Positions 9,338 through 18,242 of a DNA stretch of 64,000 nucleotides are shown one piece after another (within the stretch, counting starts at the first letter, position 1; every line of letters begins with the position of its first letter). Made by a program: the position numbers and the translations under genes. A model generated the notes under the pieces. It was not told the origin of the DNA, searched no databases, and saw nothing but the letters and a program-made list of their open reading frames with translations. Where the stretch lies: positions 19,127 through 83,126 of the forward strand of contig NZ_LBMG01000030.1 in assembly GCF_001005315.1 (NCBI RefSeq). Reading direction: 5' to 3'. The DNA comes from Kordia jejudonensis (GTDB taxonomy: Bacteria; Bacteroidota; Bacteroidia; Flavobacteriales; Flavobacteriaceae).

Positions 9338-11002
9338 ATGTTACATTGGAATCTATACAATACCACAATTTTTGTGGGCGCTATTGGACTGTTATGTCTA
9401 GTTCTGTATCATATTTTCACTCGTAAAATAAGTGACCAAACTACACGCTATTTCTTTTGGTTTGTCGTATTAACAGCAATTGCCATTTTGCAATACATTT
9501 CGTTCGACATTGGATTTTCTCGAAAATTTAAAGCGATTATGCTGTTCTTTTTTCCGTTCGAATTTCTAGCGCCAGTCATCTTTACGGCGTTTACCTGTTC
9601 GTATTTGCAAAACGAAGCACTCTTTCAAAAATACAAATATTACTTGCTCATTCCGTTCATAGTATTCTTCCTTATTTACACTGTTGTGAAAATAAATGTC
9701 TTTGTCGATTACACTATACTATCACGCAAAACGGTTAGCAACATTCGGATGGAATGGAATGAAAACCTAGCATTACTCTTTACATTTATCATTGAAGTCT
9801 GGAATTATAACATCATCAAAAATTACGAAAAAAGCTTGGGCGAACTCTCGTATCAAGTGGTCATTCGGAAAACAAAATGGTTGAAAAATATCTACATTAC
9901 GTTAATCTTACTCAGTATATTTTGGCTCTTAACGCTTTTATACATAAAAATTGATGATAATGTCGGAGGAAACGATACCTATTATCCACTTTGGATCGCC
10001 TATCTCGTTTGTTACTATATATTTTTTATAAAAAGTATAACACACTTAGAAAACATTCAAAAAGAAAGAAATGCAGAAGAAAAGACCTTTAATCTCTCAG
10101 GTTTAGACGAACTATTTGAACCCGAAACCATAAAAATTCTAAAGCAAAATCAATCGCAAGTCATTGCTATTTTAAGCTACTTTGCGACGTCACTATTTGA
10201 CAAAAACAAAACAAAAGAAGTTCTTTGGGATATCCTAGAAAATTGTATATCCAGACTACAACTAGAAGACTGCGTATTGTATTTATTAGATACAAAAAGG
10301 ATGGTGTTGCAACAAGAAGCCGCTTTTGGAAACAAAAAAGAAGCTACATTTGAAATTTACAAGCCAAAAGAAATTCCTGTGGGGAAAGGCATTGTAGGAA
10401 GCGTTGCAAAAACAGGAAACTACGAACTTATTAAAGATACAAGCAAAGACAAACGTTATATTATAGACGACAAAGTTCGTTTATCCGAATTGGCGGTTCC
10501 AATTTTTATAGAAGACACACTGGTTGGTGTCTTAGATGCTGAACATTCCGAACGGAACTTTTTCACAGAAAATCATCTGTGTTTGTTTCAACTCATTGCA
10601 AAACTTACAGAAAACAAATTGCTACAACTACAACAACAGAAAAAAGGGCTCCACATTGCAGATGACAATCTTTATTACAAAAAAATATGTGTCTTAATGG
10701 AAGAAGAAAAACGCTATCGTGATCCAGAAATAAAACTTGCCACACTATCAAAAGAAATCAATATTAGCGCTAATTATCTTTCACAACTCATCAACACACT
10801 TAGCGGACATAACTTTTCTGATTTTGTCAATAGTTATCGTATTGAAGAAATAAAAGCCAAACTACTTCATCCAGCATTTGCGGAATATCCTGTACTGTCT
10901 ATCGGACTAGAAGCGGGTTTCAATTCCAAATCGGCTTTTTACAATTCGTTCAAAAAACATACGGGAATGTCCCCCACGGTATTCAGGGAAAAACACCCAT
11001 AA
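9338..11002 (+). CDS. Membrane-bound GAF-domain AraC-family transcriptional regulator
   Basis: A 554-residue one-component regulator. The N-terminal 235 residues hold about seven hydrophobic helices, so the sensor is in the inner membrane. A GAF-like domain follows (about 275-430; GKGIVGSVAKTG and LAVPIFIEDTLVGVLDAEHSE are typical). The C-terminus (about 450-554) is an AraC double helix-turn-helix with NISANYLSQLIN and the family signature GFNSKSAFYNSFKKHTGMSP. It should bind DNA as a dimer in response to a membrane or GAF ligand. The hydrolase gene 90 bp downstream is a possible target. The inverted repeat at its own start codon suggests autoregulation. Confidence 0.85.
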   Translation: MLHWNLYNTTIFVGAIGLLCLVLYHIFTRKISDQTTRYFFWFVVLTAIAILQYISFDIGFSRKFKAIMLFFFPFEFLAPVIFTAFTCSYLQNEALFQKYKYYLLIPFIVFFLIYTVVKINVFVDYTILSRKTVSNIRMEWNENLALLFTFIIEVWNYNIIKNYEKSLGELSYQVVIRKTKWLKNIYITLILLSIFWLLTLLYIKIDDNVGGNDTYYPLWIAYLVCYYIFFIKSITHLENIQKERNAEEKTFNLSGLDELFEPETIKILKQNQSQVIAILSYFATSLFDKNKTKEVLWDILENCISRLQLEDCVLYLLDTKRMVLQQEAAFGNKKEATFEIYKPKEIPVGKGIVGSVAKTGNYELIKDTSKDKRYIIDDKVRLSELAVPIFIEDTLVGVLDAEHSERNFFTENHLCLFQLIAKLTENKLLQLQQQKKGLHIADDNLYYKKICVLMEEEKRYRDPEIKLATLSKEINISANYLSQLINTLSGHNFSDFVNSYRIEEIKAKLLHPAFAEYPVLSIGLEAGFNSKSAFYNSFKKHTGMSPTVFREKHP

Positions 11003-11092
11003 ACGTCCTGATTCTTTTAGTTTCAACAATACGGGACACTCAGAACCATTGCCAACACTAGGTTTGCATCGTTATTAATTTTAAAAATCAAA

Positions 11093-13066
11093 ATGATGAA
11101 TACAAAAACAAAATTGGCAATCTGGGGAATGTTACTTCTATTTTCATTCTCCTTTGCAGGAACAAAAAAAGGCGAAAACGGTCACAATGAAGAAAAACCG
11201 TATGCAACAAAAACATTAAAAAGTCACAGAGCGCGTCATGCACTTTCGTCGGCACAATATCAAACGGAAGTAAACAACTTTGTGAGAGCAGGATACAAAC
11301 TTACCTATGTAGATGGATATTATGTAAACGGGAAAACAAGATTTGCAGGATTGTGGGAAAAGGGAAATCCATCGGAACAAATATTGCGTCACAACCTAAC
11401 GTCAAAACAATTTCAACAAGAATTTTCAAAAAATCACAATAATGGCTATCGTTTGGTACATATTGATGGATATTCTAATGGAAAAAAAGCACTATACGCT
11501 GCCATTTGGGAAAAGCAAAGTACAAGAGGATTACGTGCACGTCACGGACTCACAGGAACACAATATGCTGCCGAATTCAGAAAGAATAAAAGTGATGGCT
11601 ATCGATTGGTACACATTAGCGGTTATGGTGTAAAAGGAAGAACATACTATGCGGCTATCTGGAAAAAAGGAAACCCAAACGGTTATATAGCGCGTCACGG
11701 TTTGTCAAGTAAACAATACCAAGAAACGGTTACTAAATACTGGAAACAAGGTTACCGAGTAACCCAAGTAGATAGTTATGATGTACGCAAAAAAACGTAT
11801 TACGCTTGCATCATGGAAAAAAAATCTGGACGATTTACAGCGCGTCATCTTATGAATGCAAAAGACTATCAACTAGAATTTGACAATCATTACTATCAAG
11901 GATATGTGCCAATTTCAGTTAGCGGACACGACGCAGGAAAAAGTGCAGGCTATACGGCAGCTTTCAAAAATGTAACAACGTGGAAAAGTAGTGATACCAA
12001 TCAATTGGATAGTAAAATCAAAAAAGTGATGAAAGATTTCAAGGTTCCTGGAGTTTCTATCGGAATCGTAAAAGATGGAAAACTGGTCTATGCAAAAGGA
12101 TACGGTTATGGAAATAAAGAAGATAAAACCATTGCATCAGCGACCAGTTTAATGCGATTGGCAAGTGTGTCCAAACCAATTACGGCAGTAGCGATCATGA
12201 AACTTGTAGAGCAGAAAAAACTAAACCTTAGCGACAAAGTTTTTAGCAATAAACTCTTAGGAACAAACTATGGTAAAAAATCATTAAGCAATCGTGAAAA
12301 AGCCATTACAGTACAGCAATTATTAGAACATACAGCAGGTGGCAATACGTGGGACAACAACTTAAAACCAGAAGGAATCGACACTTGGGGCGCACCTATG
12401 TTTCAAAAGAAAAATCTAAGTCAAGACAAACTCATTGGTTGGGTTTTAGACGATCGCAATCCGAGTCACACACCTGGAACACGTTACCATTACTCAAATT
12501 ACGGATATTGTTTATTAGGAAGAATCATTGAAAAGAAGACAGGGAAAAATTATGAAAGCTATGTTCGAAACAGCATTCTAAAACCATGTGGAATTTCACA
12601 AATGGTAATTGGCGCTAACGAAAAAAAGAAGCGTAAATACAAAGAAGTGATATACTATTCCAATGGAAATCCATATGCATTGCAAATGCAACGAATGGAC
12701 AGTCATGGTGGTTGGATTGGTTCAGCAATAGACTTAATGCGATTCATGGTTCGTGTAGACAAGCAAAGTTCTAAAAAAGACATTCTAAAAAGTAGCACGA
12801 TCACAACAATGACGACAGGTTCATCAGCCAATGGAGGTTATGCCAAAGGTTGGTCTGTAAATGGAAATAACTGGGCGCATGGTGGAAGTATGAGTGGAAC
12901 AGGAACTTATATGAAAAAAATGAGCAATGGCGTGAGTTATGTGTTCTTAACAAACTTTTCAAAAAACTATGAAGAAGGCGATCCTACACACCGAAGCGAA
13001 CTCAAAAAAGCAATGGAAGAAGGAATCGGAGCCATCAAATTTTGGCCAGACCTAGATTTATTCTAA
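11093..13066 (+). CDS. Class C beta-lactamase-like serine hydrolase with five N-terminal tandem repeats
   Basis: A 657-residue secreted protein (signal about 1-23). Residues about 40-295 hold five imperfect repeats of about 48 residues, each with an [IL]xARHxL..xQY start, a GYr.v.v.gY middle and an Y.A.I.EK end. They match what I know as bacterial tandem repeat domain 1 of polyglycine-hydrolase-like proteins. The catalytic domain (about 305-650) has the class C penicillin-binding fold motifs: Ser358-V-S-Lys361, Tyr467-S-Asn469 and His596-G-G. It is more likely a peptidase or esterase than an antibiotic resistance enzyme. The terminator at 13121 ends the transcript. Confidence 0.85.
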   Translation: MMNTKTKLAIWGMLLLFSFSFAGTKKGENGHNEEKPYATKTLKSHRARHALSSAQYQTEVNNFVRAGYKLTYVDGYYVNGKTRFAGLWEKGNPSEQILRHNLTSKQFQQEFSKNHNNGYRLVHIDGYSNGKKALYAAIWEKQSTRGLRARHGLTGTQYAAEFRKNKSDGYRLVHISGYGVKGRTYYAAIWKKGNPNGYIARHGLSSKQYQETVTKYWKQGYRVTQVDSYDVRKKTYYACIMEKKSGRFTARHLMNAKDYQLEFDNHYYQGYVPISVSGHDAGKSAGYTAAFKNVTTWKSSDTNQLDSKIKKVMKDFKVPGVSIGIVKDGKLVYAKGYGYGNKEDKTIASATSLMRLASVSKPITAVAIMKLVEQKKLNLSDKVFSNKLLGTNYGKKSLSNREKAITVQQLLEHTAGGNTWDNNLKPEGIDTWGAPMFQKKNLSQDKLIGWVLDDRNPSHTPGTRYHYSNYGYCLLGRIIEKKTGKNYESYVRNSILKPCGISQMVIGANEKKKRKYKEVIYYSNGNPYALQMQRMDSHGGWIGSAIDLMRFMVRVDKQSSKKDILKSSTITTMTTGSSANGGYAKGWSVNGNNWAHGGSMSGTGTYMKKMSNGVSYVFLTNFSKNYEEGDPTHRSELKKAMEEGIGAIKFWPDLDLF

Positions 13067-13120
13067 TGAAACTCAATTTTGAAAAGTCGAAGACGTATTC
13101 AAAATTGTTAGTTGAATTAG

Positions 13121-13146
13121 CTCCGCTGAAAAGCGGAGTCTTTTTC
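13121..13146 (+). terminator. Rho-independent terminator
   Basis: CTCCGCT (13121-13127), GAAA tetraloop, AGCGGAG (13132-13138), then TC and five T. It lies 55 bp after the serine hydrolase stop. The GNRA loop and T-run make it a clear intrinsic terminator. Confidence 0.9.
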
Positions 13147-13816
13147 TAACGCAACTAATAATTTAAAAATTTACCAAGAAGCATTCTCATGCTTGATTTG
13201 CCACTGCTCGGAAAGCGATTTTCGTGTGGTGGTTTCTCACTTCATATTTTTTAATTGTTGCGTAGGCAGGAATCCATTTTAGAACGTCTTTGCGAGGAAA
13301 CATGACGAAGTAATCTCTTCCTGCAAATAAAAATGTTCTTGTAAACATCATGCTAAACTTATTTTCAGCATCTCACTCACGGTAATGTGATCTTGAATCA
13401 AGTTCAAGATGACGTTTGTTTTTCCCTTTGTAAATAATGTGAGTTCAACGTAGGAGTGATTACTGTCGAATATAAAGCATCCAATAGTAAGTAGTTGTCA
13501 GTTCGAGCGCAGTCGAGAACACAAGAAAACATGAATTTTAATTGCATCTCGATAGCTTTGCTTTGTATTTTCAATCAAAAAATATTTCGATTTTAATAAA
13601 GCTCAATTTGATATTTTTAGTAAAGTGTTAATAATCAATCACATGTAAATAAAGGATTGTTCTTGTAAGTGTTATGTTTGTTACAAAAGTAACTGCCAGT
13701 GCAACACTACTTCACAAAAGTCTTCACGGGTTTTCTGTTCGGTTTTTATTTGTTAAATTAGATGCTGAACTATACAACAAAACAACACACAAACACGCTG
13801 TAGTGAACTTGAGAAA
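13147..13816. repeat. Gene-free stretch with a mosaic of dispersed-repeat fragments
   Basis: No coding frame is convincing in these 670 bp. Pieces of several repeat families occur in a row: GTAGGCAGGAATCC near 13264, a TTTGCGAGGAAACATGACG piece near 13290, TGATCTTGAATCAAGTTC near 13388 with the rest of the CAAGATGACG end (compare 370-405), and GTTCGAGCGCAGTCGAGA near 13501 (compare 37472 and 38657). The last 200 bp before the next gene are AT-rich and hold its promoter, which I cannot place exactly. Confidence 0.6.
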
Positions 13817-14737
13817 ATGAAAACACTAATCAAAATCATACTATTTACATTTATGGGATTATTTACTTCTTCTTTGGAACAAAAAGACGAAAAACATATT
13901 TATTTGGCTGGTTGGGAAGCTGAATTTAATGGAGACGAACAATGTCAAAAATTTCTTGAAACCCAAGTTGTAGATAAAAAAACGGCAAACCATGTTTGGA
14001 GTTCAATTGACCTTGTCTTTAAAGATAACAAACTCATAAAAGCGTATGATATTGACGAAGGAATTAGAAGCGAAAGAAAATTAAAAGAAAGTGAGCTAGG
14101 ATTTGAATTTCAAGAATTAGTACCCAATCAAATTTATGGCTTTACCCAAGTATCCAAATCTGAAAGTTACTTTGGTGGAGAAATCCCAAAAGAATTCTCT
14201 ATTCCAAAATTTGAATTCAATGCACCTTTTCAATATTTGGGAAAACTCTCTAAATCAGACGAAGCGTTTAATTGGCTTCCTTTCGATTTGCATTTAGTAG
14301 CTCCAATCTATATAAATTTTGATAAATTATATATTGACTATTCAGATCCATTAAAACCAAAAGTTCTAAACATAGAGAAACTTAAAGAAACGGATAATTC
14401 ATATGATGATATACAGCCAAATTCTGAAATAGTTTATGAAAAAGTATTCATAGCTACAGAAAAAACAAATGATTTTGAAAGTATCGGTTTTACAGGAGTT
14501 CCCAATTGGATTCAATATCCTGAAATTCCTACGTGTCCAAAATCAAAGAAAACAATGAAATTTCTTTGCCAATTGACCGACGCACTTGAAGTCAAAACCA
14601 AAAGAACAAACGTACACCCAAAAGACGAATGGTATACACAATACTTTGAAAATATGAATTTTTGGGGAGACGGAGATTTATACATATTCTTCGATCCTGA
14701 AAGTAAAGTAGCTTGTTTTATAATTCAAATGACATAA
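13817..14737 (+). CDS. YwqG (DUF1963)-like protein with N-terminal signal
   Basis: A 306-residue protein with an N-terminal hydrophobic segment (about 1-20) that looks like a signal peptide. The C-terminal third resembles the DUF1963/YwqG family: GFTGVPNWIQYPEIPTCP, then MKFLCQLTD, then FWGDGDLYIFFDPES close to the end, as in proteins with the pattern GGxPxWIQ..P.CP and a final WGDGG strand. The two Cys that in many relatives form CPxCxxxM are here CPKSKKTM, so a possible metal ligand is lost. Function of the family is unknown. It is isolated, with a long repeat-filled gap before it and hairpins after it. Confidence 0.5.
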   Translation: MKTLIKIILFTFMGLFTSSLEQKDEKHIYLAGWEAEFNGDEQCQKFLETQVVDKKTANHVWSSIDLVFKDNKLIKAYDIDEGIRSERKLKESELGFEFQELVPNQIYGFTQVSKSESYFGGEIPKEFSIPKFEFNAPFQYLGKLSKSDEAFNWLPFDLHLVAPIYINFDKLYIDYSDPLKPKVLNIEKLKETDNSYDDIQPNSEIVYEKVFIATEKTNDFESIGFTGVPNWIQYPEIPTCPKSKKTMKFLCQLTDALEVKTKRTNVHPKDEWYTQYFENMNFWGDGDLYIFFDPESKVACFIIQMT

Positions 14738-14769
14738 AACGGTCTATACATCACCGTACAAAATTGATT

Positions 14770-14880
14770 GTGAGTACAAGTCTACTCACGAAAATTCCTG
14801 TATGTTTTTCATACAAACTAAAAAAGCTTCCTCCTTAACTTTTTTTAAGTGACAATACATATTTAGGAGAAGTTTTTTTA
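14770..14880. terminator. Cluster of hairpins after the YwqG-like gene
   Basis: GTGAGTA (14770-14776) pairs with TACTCAC (14783-14789), and GTATG (14800-14804) pairs with CATAC (14810-14814) across five T. A longer imperfect pair follows: the AAAAAGCTTCCTCC region at 14821 with GGAGAAGTTTTTTT at 14866. Together they look like one or two terminators between the YwqG-like gene and the kinase operon. Confidence 0.5.
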
Positions 14881-15002
14881 TATTTGGTTTGACACAAAGA
14901 AGTGAGTTTATTTTAAAAAATCTAAGTATTTATAATCAGTTAAAATATAAGGAAGATGAAGCATGTCAAATTTTAATATAAAATCATACGAAGTACACAA
15001 AC

Positions 15003-16844
15003 ATGCATAAATCAATCGTATTTTGCCTTCTTTTAGTTTCCCTCATTGGCATAAACAATAACAACGTTTTTTCTCAAGAAAACATCATTTCGGAAGTTTC
15101 ATTCTTTGAAGACTCACAACACATACACGATCTAACTTCTGTTAAAAAAGAAAAATTTCAAAAAGCAAAAGATAACATTGTCCGACTAGGAATTACCAAA
15201 AGTACCGTTTGGGTACATATAAACTTAAATCCTGCCAAATTAGACACGACAGCAGTTCTTGAAATAGACAGTCCTTTTTTAGATGAAATCATCCTTTTTT
15301 ACACAACACAAGAAGGAAAACAAGTATCTGATACTTTGGGAATCATGTATTCTCAATCTAAAAACAAACTCAATCATCACATTCCTGCATTTGAAATTCC
15401 GCTTAAAAATGTAAAATCTCCTGAAGTATTTCTGAAAGTAAACAGCAGATGGGCAATGGCCGTTTCTCCTGTCATGAAACAAAAAGAGGTCTTTTACAAA
15501 GAAAAAGGGAATATTTATTTCGTTACAGCTTTACTATTAGGCGGTTTAATATGCATGGCGATTTATAACCTATTCTTATTTTTTAGTTTACGCGATTATG
15601 GTTATTTATTATACGTGTTGGCATTGGTTTCTACCATTGTAACGCAAGGATATGTGTTAGGTTTTTACATTCACTATATCACTCCTGAATGGACAGAATT
15701 CTCTTTTCGAATTCCGGTGGTTTCTATGTTGACTACCTGTGTGTTTTCAAGCTGGTTTGCGCTAAAGTTTTTGAATTTTAAGAAACAAGATGGTATTTTT
15801 TATTATCTCCTTGTATTGTTTACTATTTTACCGATACCTGCGCTTATTATTGAGTTTTTAGAGTTTGATTATTTGTCTCGGAAAATAACCATTGTCATAA
15901 GCCTTGCAGTGTCGTTTGTTATTTATCTTTCTTCTTTAGATCGACTTATCAAAGGACATAAAATAGCGTTGTATTTCAACATTGCGTGGACGATTTATTT
16001 AATTGGTGTCGTGTTGTATGCATTCAATAGGATAGGAATTCTTCCTGAAAATATGTACACAAAAAACTTTGTCCATATAGGAAGTTTTATAGAAGTGATG
16101 GTACTGTCGTTTGCGTTAGGTCACAAATACAATTTAGTGCGAAAAGAAAAGGAAAAATTAGAAAAACAAACAAAAGAAGAACTGGAAGCATTGGTAAAAA
16201 TTCAAACCAATGAACTTGCGGTGTCTTTAGAAGAAAAAGAAGTGCTACTAAGAGAAATTCATCATAGAGTAAAAAACAACTTGCAGATTGTGATTAGCTT
16301 GTTGGATTTGCAAGTAGCTTCCGCCAAAAATTCCAAAAATAAAAAAGTATTACTGCAGAGTAAATCTAGAGTATACTCTATGTCGTTAATACATCAAAAA
16401 TTATATCAATCAGATAATTTGGCACGAATCAATTTAAAAAGTTACTTAGAAGAATTGTTGTATTATGTAAAAAACAGTTACACAAGTATCAATTCTCCTA
16501 TTAAATATCAGATTTCTGTGGAAGATGTAGAATTGTCGCTAACACAGGCTGTTCCGTTAGGATTGATTGTAAATGAATTACTTACCAATAGTTTAAAATA
16601 TGGTGTAGAAGAAGGAAATACGGCGAATCAAATCCAATTAAAAGTAGCCACCACAAATGAACAACTCGAAATGGTAATAGCTGACTCTGGTCGAGGATTT
16701 GAAAATAAGGAAACGCACGATTTGAAAGATTCGTTAGGTTTATTTTTAATAAAATCGTTAAACAGACAATTGCGAGGAAAAATGGATCGCTATTTTGAAT
16801 CTGAGATGTTTATGACGCGCTTGGTATTTCCGATGACGCACTAA
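15003..16844 (+). CDS. 7TM-DISM sensor histidine kinase (HisKA_2 type)
   Basis: A 613-residue membrane kinase. After a signal peptide (about 1-25) comes a periplasmic 7TMR-DISM extracellular beta-sandwich (about 35-160, with STVWVHINL), then seven transmembrane helices (about 172-375), a coiled coil (about 378-415), and a HisKA_2 dimerisation domain with EIHHRVKNNLQ (phospho-His about 421). The HATPase domain has IVNELLTNSLKYG and DSGRGF. The sensor probably reads a carbohydrate or small molecule, as in other DISM receptors. The LytTR regulator gene begins 10 bp after the stop, so the pair is one operon. Confidence 0.9.
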   Translation: MHKSIVFCLLLVSLIGINNNNVFSQENIISEVSFFEDSQHIHDLTSVKKEKFQKAKDNIVRLGITKSTVWVHINLNPAKLDTTAVLEIDSPFLDEIILFYTTQEGKQVSDTLGIMYSQSKNKLNHHIPAFEIPLKNVKSPEVFLKVNSRWAMAVSPVMKQKEVFYKEKGNIYFVTALLLGGLICMAIYNLFLFFSLRDYGYLLYVLALVSTIVTQGYVLGFYIHYITPEWTEFSFRIPVVSMLTTCVFSSWFALKFLNFKKQDGIFYYLLVLFTILPIPALIIEFLEFDYLSRKITIVISLAVSFVIYLSSLDRLIKGHKIALYFNIAWTIYLIGVVLYAFNRIGILPENMYTKNFVHIGSFIEVMVLSFALGHKYNLVRKEKEKLEKQTKEELEALVKIQTNELAVSLEEKEVLLREIHHRVKNNLQIVISLLDLQVASAKNSKNKKVLLQSKSRVYSMSLIHQKLYQSDNLARINLKSYLEELLYYVKNSYTSINSPIKYQISVEDVELSLTQAVPLGLIVNELLTNSLKYGVEEGNTANQIQLKVATTNEQLEMVIADSGRGFENKETHDLKDSLGLFLIKSLNRQLRGKMDRYFESEMFMTRLVFPMTH

Positions 16845-16854
16845 AAAATAGTTC

Positions 16855-17553
16855 ATGAAAGATTGTAATATATTAATAGTTGAAGACGAACAAATCATTG
16901 CTGAAAATTTACGTTTCATCCTAAAAGAATACAAGTATGACAATGTAGATGTCGCAATTGATGCTGATGAAGCACAAGAACTATTCAGCCAAAAAAAATA
17001 CCAATTGGTGCTTATGGATATCAACTTGGGCGAATATAGCAGTATGGATGGTATTGATTTGATAAAAATACTATCGCAGCAGCAAACGTTCAACTATATT
17101 TACATTACGGCAAACGCAGATGCCAAAACATTGGAAAAAGCTAAAACTACGACGCCTACAGGATACATTGTAAAACCTTTTACAAACAAAGCGGTATTTG
17201 CCAATGTGGAAATGGCTTTGAGTTCAGTTTCAAAAAGTGATTCGTTTACATTTATAAACAAAGGCATCAAACAGCAAATACAACTCTCTGAAATTACGCA
17301 TATTGAAGCAGAAGGCGCATATTCATACATTTACAAATCTGATAGCGAACGTTATTTGGTACGGAAATCACTCTCTGAATTTATGAAGATATACCAAAGC
17401 TTCTTCATTAGAATACACAAATCTACCATTATCAATAAAGAATACATCCAAGGCTATACAAGTCAATTTGTACGACTAAGCGATTTAAAACTTCCGCTTG
17501 GCAGATCGTATAAAAAAGACTTTCTACAACACGTTAAAAACTTGTCATTCTAA
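16855..17553 (+). CDS. LytTR-family response regulator
   Basis: A 232-residue regulator: receiver (about 1-118) with VEDEQ, phosphoacceptor Asp-55 in LVLMDINLGE and Lys in YIVKPF, then a LytTR domain (about 130-232) with FIRIHKSTIIN and LPLGRSYKK. It is the partner of the 7TM kinase 10 bp upstream. The receiver resembles that of the regulator at 33288-34010, and both pair with HisKA_2 kinases rather than LytS kinases. Candidate targets are the secreted-protein genes downstream (18243-21747), with a repeated element at 18008-18040 as a weak operator candidate. Confidence 0.9.
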   Translation: MKDCNILIVEDEQIIAENLRFILKEYKYDNVDVAIDADEAQELFSQKKYQLVLMDINLGEYSSMDGIDLIKILSQQQTFNYIYITANADAKTLEKAKTTTPTGYIVKPFTNKAVFANVEMALSSVSKSDSFTFINKGIKQQIQLSEITHIEAEGAYSYIYKSDSERYLVRKSLSEFMKIYQSFFIRIHKSTIINKEYIQGYTSQFVRLSDLKLPLGRSYKKDFLQHVKNLSF

Positions 17554-17597
17554 AAAATAGCAGCTAACAATCACTTCAAAAGTTTACTTAATTAATA

Positions 17598-17864
17598 TGA
17601 GTTCGATGTGAAAAATTTAGTTCTATACTTTTCTTTTCCGAAGTATAGCAGGGATTTTCCGTTAAAAATTTTTGAAGCCTTGGAAAAAATTTAGGGAAAT
17701 TCATGCGGTTTTAGTTTTTTTCAGAAAGAAAAACTAAAAATACCTCTGGAAAAGTTCCCTTTCTTTTGTTTCTTTTCTTTGGGAAAGCAAAGAAAATGAA
17801 AATAAGATAATTAGTAGAGGGTTTCCAAACTTAAACATAAATTGAATTACCTACATAGAACTGA
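17598..17864. repeat. MITE-like dispersed element, copy A (267 bp)
   Basis: The ends are imperfect inverted repeats, TGAGTTCGATGTG at the left and ACATAGAACTGA at the right. The interior matches, in inverse orientation, the element at 51595-51981 over its whole length, including ACCTCTGGAAA and CCCTTTCTTTTGTTTCTTTT (17758 region). No open frame of note. It fills most of the space between the LytTR gene and the CAP gene. Non-autonomous mobile DNA is the likeliest explanation. Confidence 0.6.
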
Positions 17865-17891
17865 CGCTAGTTAAAATATAAACTTAAGTAA

Positions 17892-17984
17892 AGTAACTTT
17901 CTAAAAAGTTGAAGTTTCGTCAAATCAAACTTGATTCAGACATGATTCAACATGACACCTTTTAAAACTTTTCAGACAATCTCT
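17892..17984. repeat. Structured intergenic repeat, second family, short copy
   Basis: Outer arms around AACTTTCTAAAAAGTT (17896) and AACTTTTCAGACAATCTC (17966) are imperfect inverted repeats. The interior has CGTCAAATCAAACTTGATTC, in the form also found at 40937-41075 and 57104-57236. It begins 27 bp after MITE copy A. Confidence 0.5.
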
Positions 17985-18007
17985 TTTATATCAACACTAG
18001 AAAGCAT

Positions 18008-18040
18008 GTTGTTTGCAACAAAAAACGGTTGTTTATAACA
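18008..18040. promoter_or_regulatory. Tandem dyad GTTGTTTgCAACA / GTTGTTTaTAACA
   Basis: Two 13-mers matching at 11 positions start at 18008 and 18028, 20 bp apart, and each is itself an imperfect dyad. They lie about 200 bp before the CAP-protein gene. An operator is plausible; the spacing is one base short of the LytTR two-turn spacing. Confidence 0.35.
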
Positions 18041-18242
18041 TATAATTTGCAGTTATGTGATGATTTGATACTATTGTAACGTATTGCTACACCAACCTTT
18101 AATTAAAATATATAGTTAGAAAATCTAAATCATAACTACAACTTTTTCAAAAACGAACGTGGAAAAAGTTGTACTACATCATAATATGGAGGAAGTCAAA
18201 AATCCTTCAAAAAAGCAGAAACAAACAATAAAAACCCACACA

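Noticed and set aside
11093..13066. Calling the serine hydrolase an antibiotic resistance beta-lactamase
   Set aside because: It has the fold motifs, but the repeat-bearing architecture and length fit peptidase or esterase relatives better.
17720..17820. Lys/Phe-rich frames inside the MITE-like element
   Set aside because: The same low-complexity frames differ between copies A and B and are broken by insertions, so they are not coding.
18008..18040. Calling the tandem dyad a definite LytTR site
   Set aside because: Spacing is 20 bp rather than 21 and each half is itself a dyad, so only a generic operator is supported.
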